Origin: Lytechinus variegatus
Taxonomy: Eukaryota; Echinodermata; Echinoidea; Temnopleuroida; Toxopneustidae
DNA: 64,000 bases
Assembly: GCF_018143015.1 (NCBI RefSeq)
Contig: NC_054744.1
Location: 5,391,059 to 5,455,058, forward strand
Direction of reading: 5' to 3'
In this document: positions 24,494 through 36,489 of the stretch, piece after piece
How the letters are laid out: every line of letters begins with the position of its first letter
Position numbering within the stretch: position 1 is the stretch's first letter
Made by a program: the position numbers and the translations under genes
The notes under the pieces: generated by a model
Told to the model about the DNA's origin: nothing
Database searches by the model: none
The model's input: only the letters and a program-made list of their open reading frames with translations

Positions 24494-24954
24494 AATGTGT
24501 CTGCTATTTTTTTTTTTAGATAATCAGATGAAATTAATGTTTAATTGAATAATCAATTGATCGAAGGGTGGATATGGATGGATTGATTGGTCGACTATTT
24601 ACTGAGAACGATTCGTTTTAACCGTGTTATTTATGAATAATTGACATATTATTTAATCATAACATTTGTTGTGTGAAATGCCAGGCATAGTATACAAGGT
24701 AACCTATTTTCAAAACTTTATCCTCTGTAATATTTCCCAGGAAGAATATCAATATGCAATATAACTATTGAAATCAGAATCAGACAACGATTGAGACAAA
24801 GAAAAACGGAGAAAAAAAGAGACGGGTATTGGCGTACTTTTTTTTCGCTAGGATAAATAAACTTGGAAGGATTTGATGGCGTACTGCCTAGCTACATTGC
24901 TCCATAGGAGGAAAAAATAAATCGCAATTCACTTTCTTTTATTCTTCTTTTCAA

Positions 24955-25380
24955 CCATCAATCTTTTCATTCATCAATCCATCTATCCATATATTCCTCC
25001 ATACCCATCTACCCATCCACCCAACTATCCATCCACCCATCCTTCTTTTCATCAATTCATCCACCGGTCATTCCATCCATCCATCAGTCCAACCATACAT
25101 CATTTGTTCATCAATCTAACTATCCATTAATCTAACCATTCATCCGCCCATCAATCCATCCATTAATTCTTCCTTCCATCCATCCATACGTCTGCCCATG
25201 CAACAAACCAGTTTCTTATACAGTCATCCGTTGGTCTCTTCATTTTCAATCCATTTACCCATCTATGTGTTATTCCTTCTATTCACCCATCCATCTATCC
25301 ATTCATCCTTCCACCCATCAACATCATTAATCGACCCACCACCAATTAGCCAGTTATCCAATCAATCAATCAATCAATCT
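24955..25380 (+). repeat. (CCATC/CATT)n minisatellite, block 1
   Basis: Degenerate ccatccat / cattcatc repeats ending in aatcaatcaatcaatc. Shorter than its counterpart at 31680-32300 in block 2. Confidence 0.9.
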
Positions 25381-25821
25381 CGATGTCTAATAAATATATA
25401 AATAACGTCAATGTGTTACGAACGTCCCATTGTTTTAATACTTCATTTATTCAAAATTCATTAAGATAAAAAATATACATAGCATAATCAAGTTTCACAA
25501 TAAGTAAGAATAAAAATGAATACGATGATTGAATATAATTTGCAAAATATATAAGAATGGTTTAAAATGTGGGACTTAGAGGATAAAGTTAAATTATGTA
25601 AATTCGTTGCCATTTATTTTGAAAAAGAGAAATAATGCGTTAAAATGTAATCATATTTCATAGACATAGTAACTGTGCATAAGATATTTGCCACAGGTCT
25701 TTATATCTCAATATCTTCATGAACTTTAATTTTGACAGGTAAATTTAAAGGTATTATAAATTTCACAAAGGTTACACTAAAATGTGTTTGTTTACTAAGT
25801 GATAAATTTACTTCTCCCCTA

Positions 25822-25827
25822 TTTATT
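25822..25827 (-). terminator. candidate poly(A) signal of gene E
   Basis: Minus-strand AATAAA about 480 bp beyond the stop codon. The same hexamer is at the equivalent place for gene F (32768-32773). Confidence 0.35.
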
Positions 25828-25989
25828 ATCGAATGGTATGCAGTCATATCGCATTCAGAACGTCCGAATTTTTTACGTGATTTAGATAGACATGCCATCG
25901 ACCGGTTTGAAGTAGGCTTCGTCATCACGGTTTTTTGCAACACTACGCAGACGCCTTGTGGAACGCAGAGAATAAATTGATCAAAAGCC

Positions 25990-26196
25990 CTTCATGACAA
26001 AGCAGCCTTTGTCGAAAATCGGTAATTCATAACATAACAGCACAAATGTGCAATTTTTCGCCAGGTCCAAATCTAAGGACGATCTGCTGTCCCGGTCGAC
26101 CAACTTTCGGCAAAGACTTCTAAGCTGTTCACAGTGTTATGACGACCATTTTCAATAAATTCACCATATTGTAGAATCCGTCCCCATTGCAATTGT
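25990..26196 (+). repeat. repeat shared with 3' region of gene A, copy at E
   Basis: Matches 8509-8722 (for example gacgatctgctgtcccggtc). It lies inside the probable 3' UTR of gene E, antisense to the gene. Confidence 0.6.
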
Positions 26197-26304
26197 AATA
26201 TCCCTATGATTGCATAAGACAGAGCACTTTAGTCGTTGTACTATATATTTCTTTCATCCTCTTACTCCATTGTTAAGTTGGGATGGCCGACTGAAGAGCA
26301 TAAA

Positions 26305-27516
26305 TTACGATTTCTCCATCATCAGTTGCTGCTCTTCATATCTTGCTAAAACGTAAGAACGCCTTTGTCTGCGAAGAACAAAGAAAGCTCCTACGACTAC
26401 CACAGCAACCAGCCCCAAAACACCGAAAGCGATAGCAAGATTCCCGCCAACTTTGCTCCCGCTCCGGACAGGAATCGGTACTGCCGGGTTCATGACGCCA
26501 GCGTTATTAGTATCAGTGTCCATATTTGTTTCGACTCCCGTTTCGACTTCGGCCATTTCGGTCAATCCGGCTGTCTCGGATGATTCGGCTGATACTTCGG
26601 ACGATTCGGCTGATACTTCGGATGATTCGGACGTTTCGGATGATTCGTCTGTTTCGGATGATTCGTCAGCCATGACTTGATTCATTGGGACATTCATGAC
26701 GGTTTGCTTCTGAGGCACATTGGCTATGTGGATTGCTACAGCCCCACGACTGGCCTCAGTCATTACACAGAAAACTGTGAAATTTTAAAAGGAAAATCAG
26801 TAGATAATGCATCAATGAAATGTACATGAAAAGTACAAAAAAGGCAATTAGTAATAACATCACACAACCACTATCACCACCCCCCCCACTTATCCTTCTT
26901 TTACAGGAAAGATCATCAAATGACTAATTAACAAATAATACCAAGAGTTGAAGGTTTCTTTTGATAGTCTGGATATATTATTTGAAAAGATGTATGACTT
27001 TAAGGTAATATTCCCATAATCAAAACAAAATCATAACCTGTATTTCAACAACTTCTCTAAACTACATGCATGAAATACTTTAAGATATTTATTATTAATA
27101 TTTGAATCAATATTTCACTGATGGAAATGATAAAACCCGCTTGATTTTAAGTTGTTTTTAAAGGCAAAATTTCGAGTGGACGAGTTTGAAAATAACTATA
27201 ATTTTTTTACACGTAGAAAATCCTAAAATTTAACGCTACAAATATGCCTAGAGATATATTTCTTAACAGGCAAATATCCATCAACTTAATATCAAATAAA
27301 GCAAGTGTACACTAAGCTAAGCAGGTGACATTATTAAAGAATATCCGATCCAAGAATCTGCCTCTAATACATGTGGTTCTACCAAGTTTCAGAGTGGATG
27401 TCAATTCTATCTGAACTGTCCTATGAAAATTTAACAACTCATATCATAATTACGATGAAAATTAACTTACCAAGGAGAGGAAAGAGCAAACCAACAAGTT
27501 TTCCAGAAGAAGACAT
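26305..27516 (-). CDS. P16-like protein E (two exons, 171 aa)
   Basis: Exon 1 is 27471-27516 (donor GTAAG, phase 1). Exon 2 is 26305-26774 after an aatttcacag acceptor; the splice gives 172 codons. The signal peptide MSSSGKLVGLLFPLLVFCVM ends near TEASRG. Then NVPQKQTVMNVPMNQ, followed by a strongly repetitive acidic region of SSETDESSE and two SSEVSAE units, then MAEVETGVETN and DTDTNN. A short linker with GSKVGGN precedes the span LAIAFGVLGLVAVVVVGAFF and an unusually long basic/acidic tail (LRRQRRSYVLARYEEQQ to MMEKS). The RKYRH motif is replaced by LRRQRR. The predicted type I topology and role match the cluster. The Ser-Glu repeats are ideal sites for a Fam20C-like secretory kinase (family knowledge). 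The YxxL-like YVLA could be a sorting signal (inference). Confidence 0.78.
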
Positions 27517-27643
27517 ATTTATGGCGGGATGCTAAAATCCGAAGATTTGAAGTAAAAAGAAAGGAGTCTGAGTATTCACCTGGTTTTTTAGTGACTCTGT
27601 AGTGATCTGGATTAAGGTATGAAAATATGGCTTTTCGCACCAA

Positions 27644-27651
27644 TATTTATA
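27644..27651 (-). promoter_or_regulatory. TATA box of P16-like gene E
   Basis: Minus-strand TATAAATA about 130 bp upstream of the start codon, within a block almost identical to the gene F promoter. Confidence 0.65.
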
Positions 27652-28569
27652 CATTTCCGATCAAACTCAAAATGACTAATAATGATAAAATAAAAATATT
27701 TAGCTAGGACACTTGTCAAAGTTGATATCTGTGACACAAGTGACAACTGACTATCCAAAGGTGAACTATTGGCACTGGTCACCATTTATTATTATTTTCA
27801 ATTAAACAGCGCTAAATAACGAGGACACTATTAATAATGCTCGAATTCGGACGAGTTTTTATCAAAGTTTTGTTGATTACTTAAATAAACAAGCAATGAT
27901 TAGCAATGTCAAATTTTAGTACAAATTCGACCTTAAATTGATCAATCATTATTTTTCTCGTCCATTATGTCGCATATTGGATTTCATTCATTCACAGACA
28001 GGCATAGAACCTCCACTGCTATCAGTCACTTTGTTTCAATGTCTATATCGTATCATGTGTTTATCGAACTATATCAATATATATGTCATTATTCATAAAT
28101 TTGATTTCTGTTACCTATTGTGTTGGTATTGGCGAGTGTTTGTTTAGCGGCGTAATAAGCCAGACTTTCCGCGACGCGGGCGAATGACAAGCCCTTTTTC
28201 TTGATATCAAGAATTCAGAAATAGGAATAAATTTCAAAAGGGCATACCATATACTCCCTCGTCGCTTAAAGTCCCGTACGCCACTGAGCGAAAACTCGCT
28301 TTAATAAAGAACGAAGGATATGCGTCCTATCGGAAGGACTTTAAAATGTATCAATTGGATGCCCTAATAAAAGAACATTTACTGATTTTTCTTTGCATTA
28401 CATTATTTGATGAACTTTTGATTTCTTTTTTACTACATGCAAACATATTTCTTACACCTGCTGGGTTTGGAATGGCTGCAGTCCCATAAAAAAGATTGAA
28501 ATCTTAAGGTAGGGTAATTATATTGTCGATATCTGAAGTTTTATATGAGTAATGCTATTGTTATTGCAG

Positions 28570-28740
28570 TTTATTCACAATTATCATTATTTTTAATAAT
28601 GTTATTATTATTATTAATGTTATTATAATCATCATCAATATTATTATCATTATTATTACCATAATAATAGTAATAATAATAACTGTTATTATTATTGTCA
28701 TTATTATTATTTATATTATTATTACAATCATTATAGGATT
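28570..28740 (+). repeat. (ATT)n microsatellite
   Basis: Imperfect att/atc/aat repeats. The poly-Asn/Tyr open frame on the other strand is an artefact. Confidence 0.9.
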
Positions 28741-29469
28741 TCTCGGCGAAATTCACGCAATTTTCGCTTGAATCAATATTTTTGGCATCTGAATTAGCGT
28801 AGATCGGTTTTCCGTGCAAATTGTCATTAAATGTTTTTAATTTTACATAAGATTTAGGATGTTTGTCGAAGGTTTGTGTGTTCTTTTTATTTAATTCAGA
28901 AACGAGCCACTTACCATTCAAAATAGTGATTATTAAAGCATCATTTCTAGCTATTAAATTAGCGATAGGAATTCTTCTTCTTTTTTTGGGGGGGAAGGGA
29001 TCATTCAAGTTAGGAATGGAGGGGTATACATGTTATTTATTATTGATTATGATTATTATTTATTCATATTTCACCAGGGTAGCTCATTCAACAAAAGTTG
29101 ATCTTCCATGAGGCCCTGGATAACAAACAATACAACTATATACAATTAAAAACAGTCAATGATGTTAGTTTTTCAAGTGTTTAAAAATCTATTAATGTGC
29201 CGGAAAATGCCTGTTTGACGTTGTGATCTACTCTGTTATGTCATCTATTAGTTTTAAAGAACAGAGTATATGGTTCTATTCAAAACTTTAGCTTAGAAAG
29301 GGAGTGATAAATGCACGTCAATAGCATATCGAGTAAGAAAATAACCGAGTAAGAACATATGCTCACATCTGTGTTACCCTCAACTGCCCCCTTCGCTGTA
29401 GAGACTTGGAATGTAACAAGAATAATTAACATCTTAAGACCAGTTTCAGAATTTAATTGTTACAACACC

Positions 29470-30650
29470 ATGGCAGGACACGTAAGATACCAGTGGATAC
29501 CCAACGAAGATAGAGATAGACTATAATCGCTGCATTTGAAGGCCACCAAGCTGACTATCTTGAGTTAGCCGATGTACATCAAATGCAAAGGATGAACAGC
29601 CAGACTCATCTCAGAACTGGCAGACGGCATAAGCTGGCGATGGGAGGCGCCAAAATCATAAGATGGATGAAGACATGAGAGCTCACCGCCTTCAGGCCAT
29701 AATCAATCTTAATCTGCTTGCCACTTTAGATCAGATGAAGAGACCTGATGGTAGCGGCTTTGCCCAACAAGTCAACAGTTTCCGTTTCAACTATATCCAG
29801 GACTCGAGATGGAATGTTCATCACCCTGAAGCTCGCTGAGGATGTGTCGGATGGAGGGAATTCACCGGTAACGCTCGATCGTCGAATGGAGTATGCGCAA
29901 TGGTTTCTCGCCGAAGAAGTTGTCGCCCACATTGACGAGACCGGCTACAACATTTGGACCCGTCGTTCTTTTGGAAGGGAACAACGAGGTCGGCCTGTTG
30001 GGAGAGTTATCCATGGTGACATGGTCGACGAGGCAAAAGGTGCAACGTCACTTTTGCCATTTCAGGGGAGAAAGGCTTATTGCACCACATGGTCTCTACC
30101 GAGACGATCACCCGAGAGAGTTTCAAGGAATTCCTTGCGGACACGACACGACAGTGCTCCATTCGAGTCCCACAAGGAGAACAAAATAATCGTCCTATAC
30201 GACAATGGCAGGCCACATGTAAGATCACAGCTTCCACCCAGCAAGATATTCGGCTGAAGCTTTTGCCGCCATACTCACCTTTCTGACATTTCTGTGAGAA
30301 TGCTCAATCTGTCTTCAAGGCTCCTGTCAAGAGGGACTTGGCACGCCCTGAGATGCAACAGGCTATAGGAGACCGAGAGGCTGCTCAACAGGGAAGGCTG
30401 ACTATGGAGGCGTGGCGTGTCGACATCGTTTGTCGTATGGCCAGGAAAAACATCGACGCGGTCACTCAAGAGAAGTGTATGGGGTGGTATCATAAAATGC
30501 AGGCATACATCCCACGATGTCTTGACCGACAACAGATTGATGACTACAGACTCAATTTAAGAGACTCTCGTCCCACCCCAGTCACATTATGTAACTCCTC
30601 CCTTCCCCATGACATACAATTAAGTAATGATGACTATGAGTAAGATGAAT
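29470..30650 (+). pseudogene. decayed Tc1/mariner-superfamily (IS630-like) transposase
   Basis: DNA-transposon remains between the two duplicated blocks. In one frame at about 29880-29990 I see YAQWFLAEE, then HIDETGYNIWTRRSFGRE, the usual first catalytic Asp region. IIVLYDNGRPHVR near 30187-30225 is the second Asp region. LLPPYSPF near 30255-30285 introduces the third acidic region (CENAQSVFK). Near 30338-30560 the C-terminal part reads ARPEMQQAIGDREAA, then CMGWYHKMQAYIPRCL. These lie in different frames with at least two frameshifts and a stop after YSPF, so it is dead. An N-terminal helix-turn-helix region should lie in 29500-29750 and is poorly preserved. I could not identify terminal repeats. 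No sign of domestication. Confidence 0.8.
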
Positions 30651-30659
30651 CACAAATAT

Positions 30660-31040
30660 ATATAGATCGTATATAATTTTTGTTTCCTTTCATTTTGTAT
30701 GCTGATGGAATAAATAAGATTACATAAATTCTTTAAGTTGAGCATTATAATCTTGGTTGATAAACGACATAAAAAGGGCATCCGACAATACATTTTCTAT
30801 GTTCTCAAAAGCGTTCTGCGTCTCGACGAGAAAACTCCTAATTATTCAATATTGACCATTTTCACCAGCGTTAGATCTAACCATATAGACCCTTCAACGG
30901 TCTAGCTGGGTATCAGGGAAGTGCGCCACGGACTATTTTTTTATTGCCGATGACCGAGTAAACGGGAATACGGAATAGTTGCGGTCAGTGCGGATCCGTG
31001 AGGGGGAGGGCGTGGGGGCTTTGAAACTTATTAACTTTGT
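30660..31040. other. intergenic spacer before duplicated block 2
   Basis: AT-rich with no gene. It separates the dead transposase from the duplicated block containing gene F. Confidence 0.5.
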
Positions 31041-31319
31041 TCTATGAAATGTCAGGCATACTCTATTGGATAACAAATTTTCGAAATTTTATCCTCTGTA
31101 ATATTTGCTAGAAAGAATATCAATATTCAATTTATCTATTAAAATCAGAATCAAACAACGATTAAGACAAAGAACATGGGAGACAAAAAGAGACAAAATG
31201 AAAGAATGAGATGGTGAGAGAAAGAGGGGGGGGGGGGAGAAGGGGTGTGCTTTAAACGAGTTAAAGAATTTTCCATTATAAAGTGCTGTGAAAGCTTAAG
31301 ACAATTATGGGTATTTTTT

Positions 31320-31540
31320 TAGCCACGAGGGAAATTATGTGCCCAACCAATGTGGGGCAGTATTTTACCCAATGCGGGAAGCATATTGTCCTGTAAAGTT
31401 AAAAAATAAGCAGCAATTACTTTAGAATGGCCAAAATTTTCATCACACTGGATAAATAAAAATGCCCCGAAGAAATGTCCATTGTTGGTTGGACACCTTT
31501 ACGGAGCACTTTCACCCAATATTTTTTAGAGTGGAATTCC
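31320..31540 (+). repeat. dispersed repeat, partner of 17828-18010
   Basis: Inverse copy of the 17.8-kb repeat. It is absent from the equivalent place in duplicated block 1, so it probably arrived after the duplication. Confidence 0.5.
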
Positions 31541-31679
31541 CTTTAAGCTAAACGGATCTTGGCTCAATTTTTTTGCGATTAATAAAATTGGAAGGAATAG
31601 ATGGCGTACAGCCAAGCTGCATTGCTCCCTCCATGGCAAAACATAAATCGCATAATAACAACTTCTTTGGTTCTTCCTT

Positions 31680-32300
31680 TCAACCACCAATCTTTTTTAT
31701 TCATCCATCAATCCATCCATCCCCCATACATCTATCAATCCATCCATCATTCCATCCATCCCCAATCCTTCTATCTATCCATCCACCGGTCCTTCCATCC
31801 ATCAGTCCAACCATCCATCATTCTTATACCCATTTATCTAACCATCCATCCCCATTCATTCATCCGTCCATCCATCCATCCCCCATACATCCCCATCCAT
31901 TCCCCATTCATCGGTCCATCATCCCCAATACTTTTATCCATCCATCCACCGGTCCTTCCATCCATCAGTCCAACCATCCATCATTTTTTTCATTAATCTA
32001 TCCATTCATCCATCTATCTATCCATCCATCCCCCACCCATCAATCAATTCTTCCTTCACCCTTCCATACGTCTACCCATGCCACCACCCAGTCTCTTATA
32101 CAGTCATCCGTTAGTCTCTTCATTTTCAATCCATTTATCCATCTATTCATTATTCCTTCTATTCACCCATCCATCTATCCACCCATCCTTCTATCCATTT
32201 CTATTCATTTCCAAATCTATCCATTCATTCTTCCACCCATCAAGATCATTAATCTACCACCACCAATTAGCCAGTTACCCAATCAATCAATCAATCAATC
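31680..32300 (+). repeat. (CCATC)n minisatellite, block 2
   Basis: Expanded version of the 24955-25380 array. The long Pro/Ser/His/Ile open frames across it are artefacts of the repeat. Confidence 0.9.
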
Positions 32301-32767
32301 AATCTCGATGTCTATATATTATCTATATAAATAACGTCAATTCGTTACGAATATCACATTGTTTAAATACTCAATTTATTCAAAATTCAATAAGATCAAA
32401 ATGCAAATATATACAGCAAAATTAAGTTTCACAATGAGTCAGAATAAAAATGAATACAATGCTTAAATATGTTTTTGCAAGAAATAAAAACTGAGAGGAC
32501 CATTAAGATTCAATGTAGTGCAAATACATCGCACTTTATTTTGAAAAAAAAAGAAATAATGCGTTAAAATGTATTATTTCACTAAAATCCATTGCTACAA
32601 CAAAGTACAGACATGATGACTGTGCATGATTTTGCCACTGGTATTAATATCTCAATATCTTCATGAACTATAATTTCGACAGGTAAATTTTAAGGCATTA
32701 TCAATTTCACGACGTTTACGCTAAAATATTTTTTTTCTAAGTCACATAATAAATTTACTTCTCCCTA

Positions 32768-32773
32768 TTTATT
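32768..32773 (-). terminator. candidate poly(A) signal of gene F
   Basis: Minus-strand AATAAA about 490 bp beyond the stop codon, conserved with gene E. Confidence 0.35.
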
Positions 32774-32935
32774 ATCGAATGCTATATGCACTCATAACGG
32801 ATCCAGAGCTTCCGAATCTTTTACGTGATTTAGAATGACATACCATCGCCCGGTTTGAAGTAGGCTTCTTCTTCATATTACTTTTTTCGCAACCACTACG
32901 TAGACGCCTTATAATAATAAGATAATAAATTGATT

Positions 32936-33128
32936 CATGACAAAGAGTCTCTGTGGAAATCGGTGAATAATAACAGCAGTGTCGTCCTGGACTCTGGACT
33001 AACGACATATTTGGAATTTTTCGTCAGGTCCGAATCTTAGGACGTTCTGCTGTCATGGTCCACCAAGTATCGACACAAACCTCTCAGCTAGCCATTGTGA
33101 TTTATTACGCTGCAGAAACCGTTCCCGT
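32936..33128 (+). repeat. repeat shared with 3' region of gene A, copy at F
   Basis: Counterpart of 25990-26196, more diverged (tcatgacaaagagtctctgt...; gacgttctgctgtcatggtc). Confidence 0.55.
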
Positions 33129-33263
33129 TACAAAATTTCCCTTTGGTTACATTAAAACATTGCACTTTAGTCGTTGTACTATTTGCTTTCAAAATCGAGA
33201 ATACATTTTTTTTCATCCTCTAGCTCAATTTCTAAGTTGAGATGACCACGTGAAGAGCATAAA

Positions 33264-34523
33264 TTACGATTTCTCCATCATCAGTTGCTGCTCTTCATAT
33301 CTTGCTAAAACGTAAGAGCGCCTTTGTCTGCGAAGAACAAAGAAAGCTCCTACGACTACCACAGCAACCAGCCCCAAAACACCGAAAGCAATAGCAATAT
33401 TCCCGCCAACTTTGCTCCCGCTCCGGACAGGAATCGGTACTGCCGGATTTGTGCCGCCAGCGTTATTGGTATCAGTGTCCGTATTTGTTTCGACTCCCGT
33501 TTCGACTTCGGCCATTTCGGTCAATCCGGCTGTCTCGGATGATTCGGCTGATACTTCGGACGATTCGGCTGATACTTCGGATGATTCGGACGTTTCGGAT
33601 GATTCGTCTGTTTCGGATGATTCGTCAGCCATGACTTGATTCATTGGGACATTCATGACGGTTTGCTTCTGAGGCACATTGGCTATGTGGATTGCTACAG
33701 CCCCACGACTGGCCTCAGTCATTACACAGAAAACTGTAAAATTTTAAAAGGAAAATCAGTAGATAAATAATGCATCAATGAAATGTACATGAAAAGTACA
33801 AAAAGGCAATTAGTAATAACATCACACACCACCATCACCACCTTTGTCAATATAGTATTCTTAGTTCCTATCCCCCCCCCCCCGCTTCTCCTTCTATTAC
33901 AGGAAAGATAAACAAATGACTCATTAACGAATGATACCAAGAGTTGAAGGTTTCTTTGGATAGTCTGGATACATTATTTGAAAAGATGTATAACTTTAAG
34001 GTAATATTCTAATAATCAAACTATAATCATAACATGTATTCTAGCAACCTCCCTAAACTCCATGCATGAAATACTTTAAGATATTTATTATTAATATTTT
34101 GAATCAATATTTCACTGATGGAATTGATAGAACCCGTTCGGTTTTAAGCTGTTTTCGAAGACAGAATTCCGAGTTGACAAGTTTGAAAAGAACATCAAAT
34201 ATTATTTTTTTACACATAGAAAATCCTAAAAATCTAAAGCTACAATATGCATAGAGATACATTTCTTAATAGGCAAAGACACACTAACTTAATATCAAAT
34301 AAAGCAAGTGTACACTAAGCTAAGCAGGTTACATTATTAAATTAGAGTATCCGATCCAAGAATCTGCCTCTAATATATGTGGTTCTACCAAGTTTTAGAG
34401 TGGATGTCAATTCTATCTGAACTGTCCTATGAAAAATTTAACAACTCACATCATAATCACGATGAAAATTAACTTACCAAGGAGAGGAAAGAGCAAACCA
34501 ACAAGTTTTCCAGAAGAACACAT
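33264..34523 (-). CDS. P16-like protein F, near-identical copy of E (two exons, 171 aa)
   Basis: Exon 1 is 34478-34523 and exon 2 is 33264-33733; the intron is 744 bp against 696 bp in gene E. Splice sites and phase are the same, giving 172 codons. The protein differs from E at only about five residues: Cys for Ser at position 2, Thr for Met in ETNTDTD, GGT for GVM in the following segment, and Ile for Leu at the start of the membrane span. The acidic SSEVSAE repeats, NVPQKQTV motif and long tail ending MMEKS are unchanged. The frame is intact and the promoter is copied, so both genes are probably expressed. The coding exons look more alike than the introns and flanks, pointing to recent duplication with purifying selection or gene conversion (inference). 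Confidence 0.78.
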
Positions 34524-34663
34524 ATTTATGGCGGGACGCTAAAATCCGAAGATTTCAAGTAAAAAGAAAGGAGTTGGAGTATTCAACTGGTTTTCTAGTG
34601 ACTCTGCAATGAACCGGATTAAGGTATGAAAAATATGACTTTACGCACCAATATTTATACATT

Positions 34664-34671
34664 TCCGATCA
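34664..34671 (-). promoter_or_regulatory. TATA box of P16-like gene F
   Basis: Minus-strand TATAAATA in the same context as for gene E, about 140 bp upstream of the start codon. Confidence 0.6.
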
Positions 34672-35250
34672 AACTCAAAATGACTAATAATGATAAAATA
34701 AAAATATTTAGCTAGGACACTTGTCAAAGTTGATATTTGTAACACAAGGGACTACTGACTATCCAAAGGTGAACTATTGGCACTGGTCACCATTTATTAT
34801 TATTTTCAATTAAACAGCGCTAAATAACGAGGACACTATTAATAATGCTCGAATTCGGACGAAATTTTCCATCAAAGTTTTGTTGATTGCTTAAATAAAC
34901 AAGCAATGATTAGCAATGTCAAATTTTAGCACAAATTTGACCTCAAATTTATCATTTTCCCGTCCAGTGTGTCGAATATTGGATTTCATTCTTTCACAGA
35001 CAGGTATAGAACCTCCAATGCTATCAGTCACTTTGTTTCATTGTAGGTCCATCAAACCATATCAATGTGTCATTATTCATTAATTTAATTTGTTTTACCT
35101 ATTGTGTTGATATCGGCGAGTGTTGCTTAGCGGCCTAACCCGGACTTTCAGCGACGAGGGCAAACGGCGAGCCCTTTTAACAATATTTTTTTTCTTCATT
35201 ATCAAGAATTCAGAAATAGGAATAAATGTTGAAAACACTACAACATCTAC

Positions 35251-36465
35251 TATAGGTTTTCCCGTCCAATTTCGTCAAAATTTCAACCGATTTAATGATG
35301 TAATAGTTCAGTTTGCAACTAATTCGAATGACCTGTGAGATCAGCATCTAAATACCCAAATACTTTATTTAATTTAATCATATTGGCACGCGATTTCATG
35401 GTTATTTCATTTAAACAAGTATAAAGATCGATCAAATTCAAATAGCCGAAGAGGTGTTTTCAAATTCGCAACGGTACCCTCCTTGCGAAGGTTTATGAAT
35501 TCAAAATCATTAATATGCGATCACTTATAGGATATGCACAGTGTTTTTCGTTGTTTTATTTCTTTTTTTTTACTTCATTTGAATGATTATGGAAATGGGT
35601 TTTACTTCTTAATTGGATGTTTACCATTATACTGAAATGTATCATCCATCTGAAAAACCATCATCGGAACAACAACTCGTTTTTCCACTTTCATTCAACT
35701 ATAGAACGTGGTCAATACCATCCCTTCCCCACAACGATATAATTTACAATAATATGAAATAAAAAAAGAACAAGATGATAAAAAAACCTACCATTGGCAT
35801 AGGTCATCCACCCACTCACTGACGGATCCAGGGGGGCACACCCGGCTCGTGTCCGTGCCCCCCCCCTTTGAGAGCCACAATTAAAAAAAATCGTGGACCG
35901 TCCCTTATTCTTTGGTTAAAAACCTTCTGTTTTGCTCGTCAAATTCCTAGGGAAAATGCCCCCTTTTTTTAGAAATCCTTGATCCGCCCCTGCACCCACT
36001 CATTAATCACTAAAAGAATAACCGTTCACAACCATATCCTATAAGTGTTGCATGAATTGCGTCTTTATCAAACATAATGGAATAAAATTATTCTAACTGA
36101 AAGATCAGAAAAAAAGATTGTAAAACGTTATAAAAGAAAAATGAACACAGAAACATATCTGAATTTGGACGTTTAAAGTGCAAATATGTGTGCCGATTAA
36201 TGAAATTGAAAATGGTATTTTGGGTGAAATTAAACGATCAGTTCGTCGTTGCGAAATTAAATGACAACTTTTGGCCATTAATTTGAACGAATTTCTCCCT
36301 GAATTGAATTTCTACCAAATTCAAAGGAATGATATAGAACGGAATTAAATGATGAATAAATGAAAATGAACCATGTGTGCAGAGGGTTGACAAAATATTT
36401 CGAATTTGAAAGTCCTTTCATTAATCTAAATGCAACCCTGATGAAATTGGACGGGAAAACCTATA
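35251..36465. mobile_element. ~1.2-kb inverted-repeat element with nested insertion
   Basis: Left end tataggttttcccgtccaat and right end attggacgggaaaaccta are inverse. No coding region was found between them. A 174-bp element (35819-35992) is inserted inside. It marks the right edge of duplicated block 2. Confidence 0.65.
35819..35992. mobile_element. 174-bp nested element with 10-bp target duplication
   Basis: Flanked on both sides by cacccactca (35809-35818 and 35993-36002). Ends ctgacggatccagggg and gatccgcccctg are roughly inverse. The long duplication points to a hAT- or Mutator-like mechanism, not Tc1. Confidence 0.7.
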
Positions 36466-36489
36466 TTAGATCTATACTTCTTCTAATAC

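Larger units (their letters stand above)
24660..28230. repeat. segmental duplication, block 1 (contains gene E)
   Basis: From 'gaaatgccaggcata' to 'caagaattcagaaatagg' this block aligns by eye with 31045-35225. It includes the ccatc minisatellite, the shared 3' repeat, gene E and about 700 bp upstream of its TATA box. Order and orientation are kept. The coding part is almost identical and the flanks carry small indels. Confidence 0.85.
31045..35225. repeat. segmental duplication, block 2 (contains gene F)
   Basis: Counterpart of 24660-28230 in the same orientation. Its larger size comes mainly from a longer ccatc minisatellite and an inserted repeat at 31260-31540. The right edge runs into an inverted-repeat element starting at 35251. 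Confidence 0.85.

Noticed and set aside
31573-32334. 253-residue Pro/Ser/His/Ile-rich frame
   Set aside because: Translation of the ccatc minisatellite, open in several frames at once.
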